Assembly (NCBI RefSeq): GCF_041345015.1
Contig: NZ_CP166769.1
Coordinates: 806,001-870,000 of the forward strand
Direction: 5' to 3'
Length of the DNA: 64,000 bases
Origin: Bartonella sp. DGB1
GTDB lineage: Bacteria; Pseudomonadota; Alphaproteobacteria; Rhizobiales; Rhizobiaceae
Under the pieces are notes generated by a model. That model was not told where the DNA came from. It did no database searches and was given only the letters and a program-made list of their open reading frames with translations. Below, one piece after another: positions 44,542 through 54,267 of this stretch (position 1 is the stretch's first letter; each line of letters begins with the position of its first letter). The translations under genes were made by a program, and so were the position numbers.

Positions 44542-47121
44542 ATGAAACTTGTAGTTGTTGAATCTCCCGCGAAGGCAAAGACAATACATAAATATTTAGG
44601 AAATGACTATAAAGTATTAGCTTCCTTTGGTCATATACGTGATTTACCCTCAAAAAATGGATCGGTACTCCCCGAAGATAATTTTAGCATGATATGGGAA
44701 ATTGATTCTAGTTCTAAAACAAGAATTACAGAAATTAAAAATGCTTTAAAAGACGCTGATACACTTATTTTAGCAACTGACCCTGATCGCGAAGGTGAGG
44801 CTATCTCTTGGCACATAATTGAAGTGTTAAGCGACAAAAAATTGTTAAAAGGCAAGAAAATTCAACGCGTAGTATTTAATGCTATTACTAAACAATCTAT
44901 TCAACAGGCTATAGCTAATCCTAGAGATATCGACCAAAATTTAGTTGACGCTTATTTAGCTCGTCGAGCATTAGACTATTTAGTAGGCTTTAATCTATCT
45001 CCTATATTATGGAGGAAACTACCAGGAGCAAGATCTGCTGGTAGAGTACAATCCGTAGCGCTAAGATTAGTACATGATAGAGAAACTGAAATAGAAAATT
45101 TTAAATCTGAAGAATATTGGGATATACAAGCTGAATTACAAACAAATGAAAAAGAAAATTTTTTAGCTCGTCTAGTTGAATTCAACCAACAAAAAATTGA
45201 AAAATTAACTATTCAAAATCAATCTCAAGCAGAATCATTAAAAAACTTCTTAATGAATGCTGATTATAAAGTTGTTGATATAGAAGCAAAACCAATCCAG
45301 AGACACCCTGCTCCACCTTTTACTACATCTACTTTACAACAAGCAGCTTCTTCTAAATTTGGCTTTTCTCCTTCAAAAACAATGACTATTGCCCAAAAAT
45401 TATACGAAGGAATTGATATAGGTGGTGAAACAACCGGTCTTATTACTTATATGCGTACTGATGGCATACAAATAACCCCTGAAATTTTACCAACTATAAG
45501 AGATACAATTAATAAATGTTTCGGTTCAGCATATGTACCTGAAAAACCACGTTTTTACGCTAATAAAGCGAAAAACACACAAGAAGCACATGAAGCTATA
45601 CGACCGACTGATATCAACCAATTACCTAAGGATATTAAGTCATACTTAGATAATGATCAAGCCAAATTATATGAGTTAATTTGGCAACGAACTATCGCGA
45701 GTCAAATGAATTCAGCTATAATTGATCGTACTACTATCCAGATTTCTGCTATCGCTGAAAATAAAGAAGCAAAATTGCGTTCAGTAGGTTCTGTGCAAAA
45801 GTTTGATGGGTTTCTCTCCGTTTATAGTGATATTAAAACCAGTAATGATAATGAAGAAGAAAGTAAAAAACTACCACTATTAAAAAAAGATCAATTACTA
45901 GCCCTACAAGATATTCTAACACAACAACATCATACAGAACCGCCACCACGCTATTCAGAAGCTAGCTTAATAAAAAAACTAGAAGAAATAGGATTAGGGC
46001 GACCCTCAACTTATGCTACTATTTTAGCTACCTTACGTGACCGCAATTATGTTACAATAGAAAATAAGAGACTGATTCCTCAAGCACAAGGTAGATTGGT
46101 AACAATTTTTCTAGCTAATTTTTTCTCACGTTATGTAGAATATGATTTTACCGCCAGCTTAGAAGAAAAATTAGATTTAATTTCAGACGGTAAGTATAAA
46201 TGGAAAGAATTATTAAATGATTTTTGGCAAGATTTCTCTGAAGCAATAGATAAAACACAAAAATTACGCATTACTAATGTATTGGATATTTTAAATGAAA
46301 AACTAAGTACCTTAATTTTTACACCTACAGAAGATAATCCTGACGGTAGGAAATGCCCTAAATGCGCTAATGGACAACTATCATTAAAAACAAGTAAATT
46401 TGGTGCATTTATTGGCTGCTCAAATTATCCTGACTGTAATTATACTAAAAAATTTCTAGGTGATAATGATGCAAATAACAATGAGGCAACTGAAGATAAA
46501 AGCTTAGGTAATGATCCAATATCAGGAGAAGAAATAACGTTACGTAATGGTCGCTTTGGACCTTATGTACAATTAGGAGAAGGAAAAACAGCTAAAAAAA
46601 CTTCAATCCCGCTAATCTGGCAAAATCAAGAGTTGTCATTAGAACGCGCCTTAAATTTATTATCATTACCAAAAACTATTGGTATTCATCCAGAAACTGG
46701 TAAAGAAATTATTGCTAATTTCGGACGTTTTGGACCATATATTTTACATGACGGTAAATATACTAAATTAAATGATATAGAAGATATATTTAAAAGTGAC
46801 CTTGAGCAAATATTATCTTTAATGGCACAACCTCCAGAAGCTAATAAAACAACCTCGAGAGCTAAATCTGAACCATTAAAACAACTAGGCTCGCATCCCG
46901 ATGGTGGTGAAATTAATGTTCTTTCTGGTCGTTTTGGACCTTATATAAAATGGGGTAAGTTAAATGTAACAATTCCTAAAACTATTGAGATAGCAGATAT
47001 ATCTTTTGAAGAAGCTATAGAATTAATTAAAAACAAACAAGCTAAGCTTGGTAACGACAAAAAGAAACCAGTTAAGAAAACCACAGCAAAAGCTAAAACT
47101 ACTAGAAAAACCAAGAAATAA
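44542..47121 (+). CDS. topA: DNA topoisomerase I
   Basis: Type IA enzyme that relaxes negative supercoils. The 859 residues contain the TOPRIM domain (KLVVVESPAKAKTIHKYLG to ATDPDREGEAISWH), the catalytic tyrosine in GLITYMRTDGI (about 307), a four-Cys zinc ribbon (KCPKCANGQL, GCSNYPDCNY), further C-terminal NGRFGPYVQLG-type repeats, and a lysine-rich tail. Length and layout are alphaproteobacterial. It is followed after 18 bp by rnr. Confidence 0.96.
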   Translation: MKLVVVESPAKAKTIHKYLGNDYKVLASFGHIRDLPSKNGSVLPEDNFSMIWEIDSSSKTRITEIKNALKDADTLILATDPDREGEAISWHIIEVLSDKKLLKGKKIQRVVFNAITKQSIQQAIANPRDIDQNLVDAYLARRALDYLVGFNLSPILWRKLPGARSAGRVQSVALRLVHDRETEIENFKSEEYWDIQAELQTNEKENFLARLVEFNQQKIEKLTIQNQSQAESLKNFLMNADYKVVDIEAKPIQRHPAPPFTTSTLQQAASSKFGFSPSKTMTIAQKLYEGIDIGGETTGLITYMRTDGIQITPEILPTIRDTINKCFGSAYVPEKPRFYANKAKNTQEAHEAIRPTDINQLPKDIKSYLDNDQAKLYELIWQRTIASQMNSAIIDRTTIQISAIAENKEAKLRSVGSVQKFDGFLSVYSDIKTSNDNEEESKKLPLLKKDQLLALQDILTQQHHTEPPPRYSEASLIKKLEEIGLGRPSTYATILATLRDRNYVTIENKRLIPQAQGRLVTIFLANFFSRYVEYDFTASLEEKLDLISDGKYKWKELLNDFWQDFSEAIDKTQKLRITNVLDILNEKLSTLIFTPTEDNPDGRKCPKCANGQLSLKTSKFGAFIGCSNYPDCNYTKKFLGDNDANNNEATEDKSLGNDPISGEEITLRNGRFGPYVQLGEGKTAKKTSIPLIWQNQELSLERALNLLSLPKTIGIHPETGKEIIANFGRFGPYILHDGKYTKLNDIEDIFKSDLEQILSLMAQPPEANKTTSRAKSEPLKQLGSHPDGGEINVLSGRFGPYIKWGKLNVTIPKTIEIADISFEEAIELIKNKQAKLGNDKKKPVKKTTAKAKTTRKTKK

Positions 47122-47139
47122 AGAATTAGGATAATTAAA

Positions 47140-49389
47140 ATGACTAAAAAAAAATTAAAACCACTTAGTCTGATGTCCTCATTACCAAAGAGCAAAGAAA
47201 TTTTGCAATATTTACGTCAATATCCGCAAAAAAATAAATTAAAAGATATTTGTAAAGCTTTTAATATAAATGCGGAACAATTAAAATTATTTAAAAAGCA
47301 ATTAATTAGATTGGTACAAGAAAAAAAATTAAAGAAAAATGCTAAAGCTTATATGCTTTATACACATGAAATATCTACAGCTGTAGTTAACATCATTAGT
47401 CGTAATAAAGATGGAGAATTAATTGCTGAAATGAGAAAAGGTAGTAAAGTTATTGATAATATAATTATTAATAACTTTACTGCAACGAAAAAAATCGTCG
47501 CGGGGGTTGGAGATCAAATAATAGCAGAAATATATGCTTCTTATGATGATAATGAAAATAAACAATTTTATGCTCGTATAAAAAAATTATTACCAAAAAC
47601 TAATAATAAATTTTTAGGAGTTACAGATTGGAATGGTAAAGACTGGTATGTTTATCCAATTGATAGAAAAAACCCTACCTCGATTCTTCTCTTAACAGAG
47701 CAACAAAAATCAAGTATTTTCAATGGTTGCTTAATAGAAATAACGTTACAAGGACAAAAAAAATATGGTTTTCCTTTAGCTAAGTTAGAGAAAATTTTGG
47801 GGGATGCTAATAATGAAAAACAAATAAGTTATATGGCAATTCATAGTCATGAATTACCTTATATATTCTCTGACCGTGCATTAGAGGAAACCAGTAAATT
47901 AACCTTACCTAAATTTCCTAATAAAGATTATTTAGATTGGCGTGATAAATTTTTTGTTACTATTGACCCTAGCGATGCTAAAGACCATGATGACGCTGTA
48001 TTAGTTTATCCTGACACTGATAAAGATAATATTGGTGGTTATAATATATCAGTAGCTATAGCGGATGTATCAGCATTCATAAAACCTAACTCAGAGATTG
48101 ATAAAGAAGCATTCGAACGTGGTAATTCAGTTTATTTTCCTGATAATGTAGTTCCTATGTTACCAGAAAAATTATCTAACAATCTATGTTCATTAAAAGA
48201 AAATGAAGATAGACCAGCTTTATGTGTTACGATGAAATTCAATCGTAATGGCAATAAAATATCATATAAATTTCAACGAATTTTTATGCGTTCTCATGCT
48301 AAACTTACTTATCAAGAAGCTCAAAGATTTTTTGATAATCCATCTCTAGAAAAAGATAATAACTTAGCAATTGCTTTAAATAATTTATGGAAGTCATATA
48401 AATTAATTAGTAAAGCTAGAGACAAAAGAGCACCCTTAGATTTAGATTTACCAGAACGTAAAATTATATTAGATGAATTTGGTCATATAACCAAAGTTTT
48501 TATTCCAGATAGATTAGAAGCACATAAATTAATAGAAGAATTTATGATACAAGCTAATATTTCTGCCGCAGAATTATTACAGACCAAAGAACAAAAACTT
48601 TTATATCGTATACACGATAAACCAAGCGATACTAAAACTGAAAATTTAAAAATATTTTTAAAAAACTTTAATCTAAAATTCGATAATGAAGAAAATATTG
48701 ATACTCAACAATTTAATAAATTATTAAAATCTCCATTAGCTACTGAACAAAAACATTTAATGAATCAGGTAATTTTACGGTCACAAAGTCAGGCTAAATA
48801 TTCAACTAAGAATATTGGTCATTTTGGTCTTAATTTAGCTAATTATACTCATTTTACATCCCCTATCCGACGCTATAGTGATCTTATTATCCATCGTGCT
48901 ATTATTAAAACACTAGAATTAGGTAAATATCCATTAGAAGAGCTACAAGAAAAATCATTAACGGAAATATCTGATAGTCTTTCATATAAGGAAAGACGTG
49001 CTATATTAGCTGAAAGAGAAACAATTGATAGATTAGTGGCCTGTTATTTATCTGATAAAGCTAATTGTCATTTTCATGCCTATATCAGTGGTATTACTTC
49101 TTCTGGAATATTTGTAACTTTAGATGAGTTAGGAGCAGATGGATTTATTCCTCTATCGAGTCTTAAAAATGATTATTATTTTTATGATGAGCAACATCAT
49201 TGCTTAATTGGAGAAAAAAAGCGACAAGGATATCAGTTAGGTGACAGTGTAGAAGTTGTATTAAAAGAAATACAAAAAATATCTGGTTCATTATTATTAC
49301 ATTTAATTACCAAACCAAGGAAATTTGATTTTGCTATTCAGCTTAGATATCCTAAGATTAAACACAAAAACTATAAAAAAAGATATTAA
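47140..49389 (+). CDS. rnr: ribonuclease R
   Basis: 3'-5' exoribonuclease able to degrade structured RNA. The 749 residues hold an N-terminal winged helix, cold-shock domains (DGELIAEMRKGSK region), the RNB catalytic core with metal-binding FFVTIDPSDAKDHDDAVLVY, HFTSPIRRYSDLIIHRAI, and a C-terminal S1 domain (FHAYISGITSSGIFVTLDEL). Basic tail. ATG 47140 is preceded by AATTAGGA. Confidence 0.95.
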   Translation: MTKKKLKPLSLMSSLPKSKEILQYLRQYPQKNKLKDICKAFNINAEQLKLFKKQLIRLVQEKKLKKNAKAYMLYTHEISTAVVNIISRNKDGELIAEMRKGSKVIDNIIINNFTATKKIVAGVGDQIIAEIYASYDDNENKQFYARIKKLLPKTNNKFLGVTDWNGKDWYVYPIDRKNPTSILLLTEQQKSSIFNGCLIEITLQGQKKYGFPLAKLEKILGDANNEKQISYMAIHSHELPYIFSDRALEETSKLTLPKFPNKDYLDWRDKFFVTIDPSDAKDHDDAVLVYPDTDKDNIGGYNISVAIADVSAFIKPNSEIDKEAFERGNSVYFPDNVVPMLPEKLSNNLCSLKENEDRPALCVTMKFNRNGNKISYKFQRIFMRSHAKLTYQEAQRFFDNPSLEKDNNLAIALNNLWKSYKLISKARDKRAPLDLDLPERKIILDEFGHITKVFIPDRLEAHKLIEEFMIQANISAAELLQTKEQKLLYRIHDKPSDTKTENLKIFLKNFNLKFDNEENIDTQQFNKLLKSPLATEQKHLMNQVILRSQSQAKYSTKNIGHFGLNLANYTHFTSPIRRYSDLIIHRAIIKTLELGKYPLEELQEKSLTEISDSLSYKERRAILAERETIDRLVACYLSDKANCHFHAYISGITSSGIFVTLDELGADGFIPLSSLKNDYYFYDEQHHCLIGEKKRQGYQLGDSVEVVLKEIQKISGSLLLHLITKPRKFDFAIQLRYPKIKHKNYKKRY

Positions 49390-49492
49390 AATATATTTTA
49401 CACTTGACATTTTTTATAAATTTCGTCATTTTAACCATTATTTTCGAGATAAAAACTCTATATTAACATATTCTTTAATTGGATAAAATATC

Positions 49493-49660
49493 ATGGCTAA
49501 GGCAAATACCATTAAAATTAAGCTTTTATCTACAGCAGACACTGGGTACTTTTATGTTACCACAAAAAATAGTCGCGTAATGACAGATAAAATGACAAAA
49601 CGTAAGTATGATCCAATCGTACGCAAACATGTAGAATTTAAAGAAACAAAAATTAAATAA
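49493..49660 (+). CDS. rpmG: 50S ribosomal protein L33
   Basis: A 55-residue ribosomal protein beginning [20 protein letters not shown], with TTKNSR, KRKYDP and [13 protein letters not shown], matching the cysteine-free bL33 form. It is followed by a strong terminator at 49680. Placement after rnr is standard for Alphaproteobacteria, although genes often found between them are absent here. Confidence 0.95.
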   Translation: MAKANTIKIKLLSTADTGYFYVTTKNSRVMTDKMTKRKYDPIVRKHVEFKETKIK

Positions 49661-49679
49661 ATAATTCTTCGGTAACTTT

Positions 49680-49708
49680 ATAGGGCGTATTATATGCCCT
49701 ATTTTATT
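49680..49708 (+). terminator. rpmG factor-independent terminator
   Basis: ATAGGGC (49680-49686) and GCCCTAT (49696-49702) form a 7-bp stem with a 9-base loop, followed by TTTATT. Twenty bases past the rpmG stop. An upstream ATG of the nuclease gene (49694) lies inside the hairpin, which argues against that start. Confidence 0.85.
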
Positions 49709-49726
49709 ATCTTGTATGATGTTTTT

Positions 49727-50305
49727 ATGTTACCATATAGATTTAAAGCTAATAAATATAGATTCTTACATTTTTTCAAATATCGTATATTAATTTTAGC
49801 AATTTTATTACTCAGCATTAGCATAAGTTGGTTTGAAGATCGGTTACACCCTTACTTACCTGCTAGATTCGCAACTATTCAAGGTTATGCAAAAATAACT
49901 GACGGCGATGGGCTAAATATAGCTGGACAAGAAATAAGATTATGGGGCATAGATGCACCTGAAGCATTACAAAAATGCTATAAATCCAAAAAATTAACTA
50001 AACCAGCCGCTTGTGGAATTATAGCTATCAATACCCTTAAAAACCTAATTAATAAAAAACCAGTAAGATGCTTTGCTAAAAAAGACAATAAAAATAATAT
50101 TTATGATAAATATAATAGGCTATTAGCTGTATGTTACGTTGATAGTACGAACATTAATAAAAGAATGGTTGAATTAGGTTGGGCTGTTAGTTATGGCGCC
50201 TACGAAAATAGTGAGAAATTAGCTAGAGAAAAACAACTAGGTCTTTGGAAATATGGATATTTTATTGAACCTAAAAAATGGCGCATGAAAAATAGACATC
50301 AATAA
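49727..50305 (+). CDS. thermonuclease-family (SNase-like) protein, membrane-anchored
   Basis: A 192-residue protein with an N-terminal membrane segment YRILILAILLLSISISWF, then an SNase OB-fold: KITDGDGLNIAGQEIRLWGI, DAPEALQKC, KYNRLLAVCYVD and AREKQLGLWKYGYF. The Arg/Asp catalytic positions (DGDG, RLWGIDAPE, NRLLA) are kept. Probably active in the periplasm. I prefer the ATG at 49727; one at 49694 lies in the rpmG terminator. Confidence 0.82.
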   Translation: MLPYRFKANKYRFLHFFKYRILILAILLLSISISWFEDRLHPYLPARFATIQGYAKITDGDGLNIAGQEIRLWGIDAPEALQKCYKSKKLTKPAACGIIAINTLKNLINKKPVRCFAKKDNKNNIYDKYNRLLAVCYVDSTNINKRMVELGWAVSYGAYENSEKLAREKQLGLWKYGYFIEPKKWRMKNRHQ

Positions 50306-50390
50306 TAATTAATGTCTATTAAAAATATCTGATAACATAAATAATATTACTATCTAACAAAATATAACTGATAACATAAAATACGATTAG

Positions 50391-51392
50391 CTAACTATTG
50401 TCTAGCTGATCATATTCACTATTATGAAAAATCAAAGCTGCATCTTTTACTATATTAGCGGCTAATGCTGCGGACATACCTTCTTCACTAGTTATATTTA
50501 AATTCAATAAAGGTTTTTTATTTAATTTCTCTGCTAATTTATTGGCTATTTTCTCATTAGGTAAAGAAGCTATTAAACAATGATCTAAAGCTTTACTATC
50601 GTAGCTATGTAATATAGCCGCGGCTACTACCGCTGTAAAATTATCTAAAATTACGGGTATTTTATTCATCCTGGCCGCTAATATTGCTCCTGTCATTGCA
50701 GCAAATTCTCTACCACCAAAATATTTTAAAATTTCAAAAGAATCAGTAAGATATTGTTTATGTAAATTAACTGCCTGTTCAATTAATTCTGCTTTATATG
50801 ATAAAATTTCTTTTGTGTCTTGCTGTGTCATAACTAGCCAATCTTCTGCCTTTCCACCATATAAAGCAAAAGCTATAGTTGAAGCGATAAAATTATTCTC
50901 CCATCCTAGGCTAGATAAACATAATAGGTCAACATTATCTGCTGTAACCTCCATTCCAAAGGCCATAGTAGCGGCACAATTTTTTTCTGTCATAGATTCT
51001 TGCATTAAAAAATCATCTGCTGGATATTTTAAAGCTAAATCAAATATCTTTAAACTTAAATTATGAGATACACATATTTGGTTAGTCGCTGTTGAACCTT
51101 TAATATATAATTTAACTAAACTCTCTGTAAAATTATTATTTTTTCCAGCTAAATTATTCTCAATAACTGCATGTTTACCAGCAAAAATAGCTAACAAAGG
51201 TTTAGTGATTAAGGGTCTTTCTTTAGCTTTCCAACCAGATAAAAATATAGCTATTTCTCCTAATTTGCCCCATTTACCTGATGAATTTGCTTCTAGATCT
51301 TGTACTCTAGCAGTTGCTTTATTAATAAATTTTGTCTCTGCTTCAGTTAATTGGTTTAATAATTCTCTGAAAGAATTTAAAGGTTTCATCAA
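50391..51392 (-). CDS. cobT: CobT-like nicotinate-nucleotide-dimethylbenzimidazole phosphoribosyltransferase
   Basis: A 333-residue CobT-fold protein. It shows IAIFLSGWKAKERP, GMEVTADNVDLLCLSSLG, KYFGGREFAAMTGAILAARM, and the C-terminal NITSEEGMSAALAANIVKDA with the catalytic Glu loop. The family activates the lower base for cobalamin assembly. No other cobalamin gene is visible here, so it may serve salvage or a different base. It lies 12 bp downstream of dusA. Confidence 0.75.
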   Translation of the reverse strand: MMKPLNSFRELLNQLTEAETKFINKATARVQDLEANSSGKWGKLGEIAIFLSGWKAKERPLITKPLLAIFAGKHAVIENNLAGKNNNFTESLVKLYIKGSTATNQICVSHNLSLKIFDLALKYPADDFLMQESMTEKNCAATMAFGMEVTADNVDLLCLSSLGWENNFIASTIAFALYGGKAEDWLVMTQQDTKEILSYKAELIEQAVNLHKQYLTDSFEILKYFGGREFAAMTGAILAARMNKIPVILDNFTAVVAAAILHSYDSKALDHCLIASLPNEKIANKLAEKLNKKPLLNLNITSEEGMSAALAANIVKDAALIFHNSEYDQLDNS

Positions 51393-51404
51393 TATTATCC
51401 TATA

Positions 51405-52445
51405 TTATTCTATATTATTTTTACTAAAATCTATTTGTTCAAAAGCCATTTTAATAAGATCTGCTTGCACTCCTTCTTTTCTTGCATCGTTTGATAAGAT
51501 ACGTCGCCAATTTTTAGCTCCTTCATATCCATTAAAAAGGTCTAACATATGCATTGAGATATGTGATAATTTACCGCCATTTTTAATATGTCTATCTGCA
51601 TAATCTACCATTATATCTATAACTTCAGCATAATTAACAGTTTTACTGTTTCTATTATAGATTGAATTATCCATTTTTGTTAATAAACGTGGATATTTAT
51701 AGGCTTTACGTCCTATCATGACCGCATCAACATTGTTAAGATGTTCTGTTATTTGTTCTACTGTCTCTATCCCGCCATTAATTCCAACAAATAAATTTGG
51801 ATGACGTAATTTAAAATTATAAACTACATCATACTCTAATGAAGGTACCTCTCTATTTTCTTTAGGGGATAATCCATTTAACCATGCTTTTCTTGCATGG
51901 ATCCATAAAGCATCTACACCATTATCCACCATAATATCACCAATGGTATTTAATAGATCAGGGATAGGATGTTGATCAATACCTATTCTACATTTAACCG
52001 TTATAGGTATATTAACAGCTTTTTTTAACGCCGCTACCAAATTACCAACATGAATTGGTTGTTGCATTAAAGAAGCTCCAAATTGTCCTGCTTGCACTTT
52101 TTCTGATGGACAACCTAAATTAATATTTATTTCATTATATCCATAATCAGCAACAATTTTTGCTGCTTCAGTTAATTTAGTTATATCAGATCCGCCTAAT
52201 TGGACCGCTAAAGGCTTTTCAATACTAGAAAAAGCTAATAATCTATCTCTAGGACCATGAATTATAGCATCAGCTACTATCATTTCGGTAAATAATAGAG
52301 TATAAGAGGTTAGTTGACGGTGAAAAAATCTACAATGACGGTCTGTCCAATCTAACATTGGTGCTACCGCAACTTTTGGTAAATAAGGATTTTGCTTAGA
52401 TAAATTATAGTTAAAATTATTAACTAAATTGTTTAAATAGATCAT
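51405..52445 (-). CDS. dusA: tRNA-dihydrouridine(20/20a) synthase DusA
   Basis: FMN enzyme reducing uridines 20/20a of tRNA. The 346 residues show VAPMLDWTDRHCRFFHRQL, TEMIVADAIIHG, ININLGCPSEKVQAGQFGAS with the catalytic Cys, VKCRIGIDQH, WIHARKAWLNGLSPKENR and VGINGGIETVEQ for flavin phosphate. This is DusA type by the LSPKENR motif. Normal length. Confidence 0.94.
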   Translation of the reverse strand: MIYLNNLVNNFNYNLSKQNPYLPKVAVAPMLDWTDRHCRFFHRQLTSYTLLFTEMIVADAIIHGPRDRLLAFSSIEKPLAVQLGGSDITKLTEAAKIVADYGYNEININLGCPSEKVQAGQFGASLMQQPIHVGNLVAALKKAVNIPITVKCRIGIDQHPIPDLLNTIGDIMVDNGVDALWIHARKAWLNGLSPKENREVPSLEYDVVYNFKLRHPNLFVGINGGIETVEQITEHLNNVDAVMIGRKAYKYPRLLTKMDNSIYNRNSKTVNYAEVIDIMVDYADRHIKNGGKLSHISMHMLDLFNGYEGAKNWRRILSNDARKEGVQADLIKMAFEQIDFSKNNIE

Positions 52446-52633
52446 ATTAATAATCCGTTAACTTAAAGGGTTAAAGATATTGTTAGTTTACGACCATAGC
52501 AAAAACTAATATAAATTAAAAATGTTATTTTACTTTATTACAATGGATAGTACAAATTTTATATAATTGTTGACATATAGTTAATAGTAAAGTACAAACT
52601 GAAAAACATTTATTAATAAAAGGATTATTTTTT

Positions 52634-53980
52634 TTGAAAAGCTTTGCTGATCTTAAATTATCACCTAAAATTTTAACAGCCATAACAAACGCTTCCTACG
52701 AGGTTCCTACACCTATTCAAGAGGAATCTATACCGTATATTTTACAACGTATGGATATCTTAGGTATAGCTCAAACGGGTACAGGTAAAACAGCTTCTTT
52801 TGTATTGCCAATTTTAAATTTTTTAGAACAAAAAAAATCAAGGGCAAGATTACCAAGATTTTTAATCTTAGAACCTACCAGAGAGTTAGCAACACAAGTC
52901 GCTGAAAGTTTTCAACAATTTATTGTCTCGCCTGCACCAAAGATTTCTCTATTAATTGGCGGCGTTTCCTTTGGTCAACAAGAAAAAATTCTAGATAAAG
53001 GTGTAGATATTATTATTGCTACCCCTGGAAGATTATTAGACCATTTTAAAAAAGGTAAATTATTATTAACAGGATTAGAATTGTGGGTAATTGATGAAGC
53101 GGATCGAATGCTAGATATGGGATTTATGCCTGATATTGAAGAATTATCAGATATTATTCCACCTAGAAGACAAACCCTGCTATTTTCAGCAACAATGCCT
53201 GATGAGATACAAAAATTAACCAATAAATTTTTATTAGATCCTAAAATTATAGAAGTAGCTCCTATATCCTCTACCGCAAAAACAATTGAACAATGGTTAG
53301 TCCAATCCGAAGAAAAAGATTGGCATAAGAGGAAGATCTTACGTAATATTTTAGAATTAGAAAAAGAGCAAATACAAAATGCTGTAATCTTTTGCAACCG
53401 AAAAAAGGATGTAATAACCTTATTTCGTTCCATGAGTAAACACGGTTACGATGCTGGAACATTACATGGTGATATGGAACAATCTGATCGCTCAACCATT
53501 TTGAAAAATTTCCGCGAGGGTCGCCTAAAATATTTAATTGCATCAGATATCGCTGCAAGAGGTTTAGACGTACCTGAAGTAAGTCACGTATTTAATTTTG
53601 ATGTACCTTTACAAGCCGAAGATTATGTTCATCGTATTGGCAGAACAGGTAGAGCTGGAAGAGCTGGAAAAGCTTTTACTATAGTTACTAAGTCTGATGA
53701 AAAATATCTAAAAAATATAGAAACAATTATCGAAGAAAAAATAAATTGGTTACAATTAAACAATGATATCTCAGATATTAAGACACAAACAATAAAACCA
53801 ACAGAAACGACTGAAGCTATTGAAAAAACAAATAAAAAAAAGCGCAAGAAAGTAGCAGCGATTAATCCTTCTGACACTAAAAAAACAACTAATAACCAGA
53901 ATAAAATTGAAAAAAATAAATCTGAAAATATAATATTAGGTTTTGGTGATAATATACCAGCTTTTATGCTGATTGAATAA
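52634..53980 (+). CDS. rhlE: DEAD-box RNA helicase, RhlE type
   Basis: ATP-dependent RNA helicase. The 448 residues show the Q motif YEVPTPIQEESIPYILQ, motif I AQTGTGKTASF, Ia PTRELATQ, II VIDEADRMLDMGFMP, III SATMP, V ASDIAARGLDVPEV and VI HRIGRTGRAGRAG, then a basic tail NKKKRKKVAAIN. Start is a TTG at 52634 with AGGA about ten bases upstream. Usual targets are rRNA or mRNA structures at low temperature. Confidence 0.92.
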   Translation: MKSFADLKLSPKILTAITNASYEVPTPIQEESIPYILQRMDILGIAQTGTGKTASFVLPILNFLEQKKSRARLPRFLILEPTRELATQVAESFQQFIVSPAPKISLLIGGVSFGQQEKILDKGVDIIIATPGRLLDHFKKGKLLLTGLELWVIDEADRMLDMGFMPDIEELSDIIPPRRQTLLFSATMPDEIQKLTNKFLLDPKIIEVAPISSTAKTIEQWLVQSEEKDWHKRKILRNILELEKEQIQNAVIFCNRKKDVITLFRSMSKHGYDAGTLHGDMEQSDRSTILKNFREGRLKYLIASDIAARGLDVPEVSHVFNFDVPLQAEDYVHRIGRTGRAGRAGKAFTIVTKSDEKYLKNIETIIEEKINWLQLNNDISDIKTQTIKPTETTEAIEKTNKKKRKKVAAINPSDTKKTTNNQNKIEKNKSENIILGFGDNIPAFMLIE

Positions 53981-54033
53981 ATAATAATAAAGCAATAAAA
54001 TCAATTATTCATTAGTTCGTTGACTTTGTAAAA

Positions 54034-54267
54034 AGTTATTAATTATAAACCTTAGCTAAGTTATAACAGTTTAAATATAAATAAACTTAGCTAATGAGCA
54101 GAATAAATTACTTATTGATTATATTATTCAAGCTATTCTTAACTCCTAATAGCTATTAATTATAAATATTAGCTAAGTTACAACAATTTAAATATGAATA
54201 AACTTAGCTAATAACCAAAATAAATTACTTATTAATTATATTATTCAATCTATTTTTTGCTTCCTGA
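54034..54267. repeat. 117-bp tandem duplication over the gltX 3' end
   Basis: Two head-to-tail copies, 54034-54150 and 54151-54267, with only a few differences. The second copy contains the last codons of gltX; the first is a duplicate with a decayed gltX end. Each has an 11-bp inverted repeat TTAGCTAAGTT / AACTTAGCTAA (54052-54062 with 54084-54094, and 54169-54179 with 54201-54211), probably the gltX terminator. The pattern mirrors the 161-bp repeat at the radC junction. Confidence 0.9.
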
